Origin: Odontesthes bonariensis
Taxonomy: Eukaryota > Chordata > Actinopteri > Atheriniformes > Atherinopsidae
Assembly: GCF_027942865.1 (NCBI RefSeq)
Contig: NC_134516.1
Coordinates: 25,007,322 to 25,071,321, forward strand
Length of the DNA: 64,000 nt
Direction: 5' to 3'
The notes beneath the pieces are model-generated. The model saw only the letters and a program-made list of their open reading frames with translations, searched no databases and was not told where the DNA came from. This document shows positions 63,701 to 64,000 of the stretch, piece by piece. Numbering within the stretch: the first letter of the stretch is position 1; every line of letters begins with the position of its first letter. The translations under genes and the position numbers were made by a program.

Positions 63701-63885
63701 GACTAAGAAAGAACGTACAGTATGTGGAGGCGATGAAGTCGACCATCGACAAAGGTTATGCAGAAGAGGTCTCAGCTTCGTCACTTGACCGCAGCGATAG
63801 CAAGATCTGGTACCTCCCACATCACCCAGTGACTCATCCCCGCAAGCCTGGAAAGGTACGTGTCGTCTTTTATTGTGCAGCTAAG
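60756..63885 (+). mobile_element. BEL/Pao LTR-retrotransposon fossil
   Basis: Coding order gag to early pol can be followed. The Gag part resembles Pao Gag (DUF1759-like): VPPRDMVKFDGDPLQYWKF and EGKAREAISHCLYNP. Then come a zinc-knuckle-like CQNCFMMGHNTEVC, a retroviral-type protease region with ALLDPGANTSVVS, and the start of the reverse transcriptase domain (YATRTVLGWAINGP, then SKIWYLPHHPVTHPRKPGKV). It is broken in several places and carries a Harbinger MITE at 62675-63229. No LTR was recognised. The right part is missing: another repeat begins near 63886. The many breaks suggest an old copy. Confidence 0.8.
62675..63229. mobile_element. PIF/Harbinger MITE, copy 2 (555 bp)
   Basis: The same family as 31005-31605: AGCCTGGTTTATAGTCGG at the left, AACTCAGCCT at the right, with TTA duplicated (62672-62674, 63230-63232). 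It is about 46 bp shorter than copy 1 because of small internal deletions. It sits inside the BEL/Pao fossil. Confidence 0.9.
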
Positions 63886-64000
63886 CAACGTTCCCTCTGA
63901 GCTGCTCGCAGTCTCAGCGCACAAGAAAATCTATGCAGCGCATAAAATAAAATTCACCATAAACGTATTAATTCTGCCAATGAGACGGCTTACTTACGCT
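63886..64000. repeat. Start of another dispersed repeat, cut by window end
   Basis: CAACGTTCCCTCTGAGCTGC is a phrase I associate with the end of a dispersed fish DNA element. Too little is present to assign it. Confidence 0.35.

Overview
The window looks like repeat-rich nuclear DNA of a ray-finned fish, most likely a percomorph. The evidence is the mixture of elements: PIF/Harbinger transposons with Myb-like partner genes, ISL2EU/THAP, hAT, piggyBac and Tc1 remnants, L2- and Tx1-type LINE pieces, a BEL/Pao fossil, an env-like fossil of a kind common in fish, a finger-array C2H2 gene, and short tandem families of tRNA genes. There is one convincing host protein-coding exon (C2H2 zinc finger, 56862-57728, minus) and about a dozen full-length tRNA genes of varying quality. 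Almost everything else is mobile-element debris or tandem repeat.

Layout. 1-6.5 kb: a duplicated tRNA-Thr unit, an env-like retroviral fossil (minus), a decayed THAP/ISL2EU transposase with its intron, a TTAA-flanked MITE, then tRNA-Ser(AGA), tRNA-Ala(CGC) and broken tRNA-Ser(GCT) and tRNA-Ala copies. 6.55-12.16 kb: a nested tandem repeat. Each macro-unit holds a ~1.3 kb segment A, a 39-bp minisatellite (about 50 copies in unit 1, 2 in unit 2) and a ~375 bp segment B. The minisatellite repeats a near-consensus CCAAT/NF-Y site. 12.18-29.76 kb: a second array of about 5.3 copies of a ~3.27 kb unit, built from deletion derivatives of Tx1 and L2 LINEs, with microsatellites, CRE-like and TATA-like motifs. 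It starts with a 62-bp fold-back and alternates unit types (B resembles D, C resembles E). 29.76-32.67 kb: the first macrosatellite resumes, with one Harbinger MITE inside. So the 3.27 kb array sits inside the older macrosatellite.

32.7-45.6 kb: LINE, Tc1 and zinc-finger remnants, a tRNA cluster (Gln, Val and a degenerate one), a piggyBac remnant holding two Harbinger elements, and a hAT/ZBED transposase cut off by the next array. 45.57-48.71 kb: eight tRNA-Ser genes (minus) on a 386-bp repeat, switching between AGA and TGA anticodons. 48.7-54.9 kb: more Harbinger pieces, an L2 3' end split by a TTAA MITE, a SINE-like repeat and a 656-bp fold-back element. 54.9-64 kb: the zinc-finger exon, a LINE split by a hAT element (8-bp target duplication) that itself holds a MITE, and a BEL/Pao fossil split by a second copy of the Harbinger MITE seen at 31 kb.

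There is no operon-like co-operation between genes. The order of events can be read because several inserts have their empty sites elsewhere in the same window. Assignments rest on motif recognition by eye; no database search was possible.
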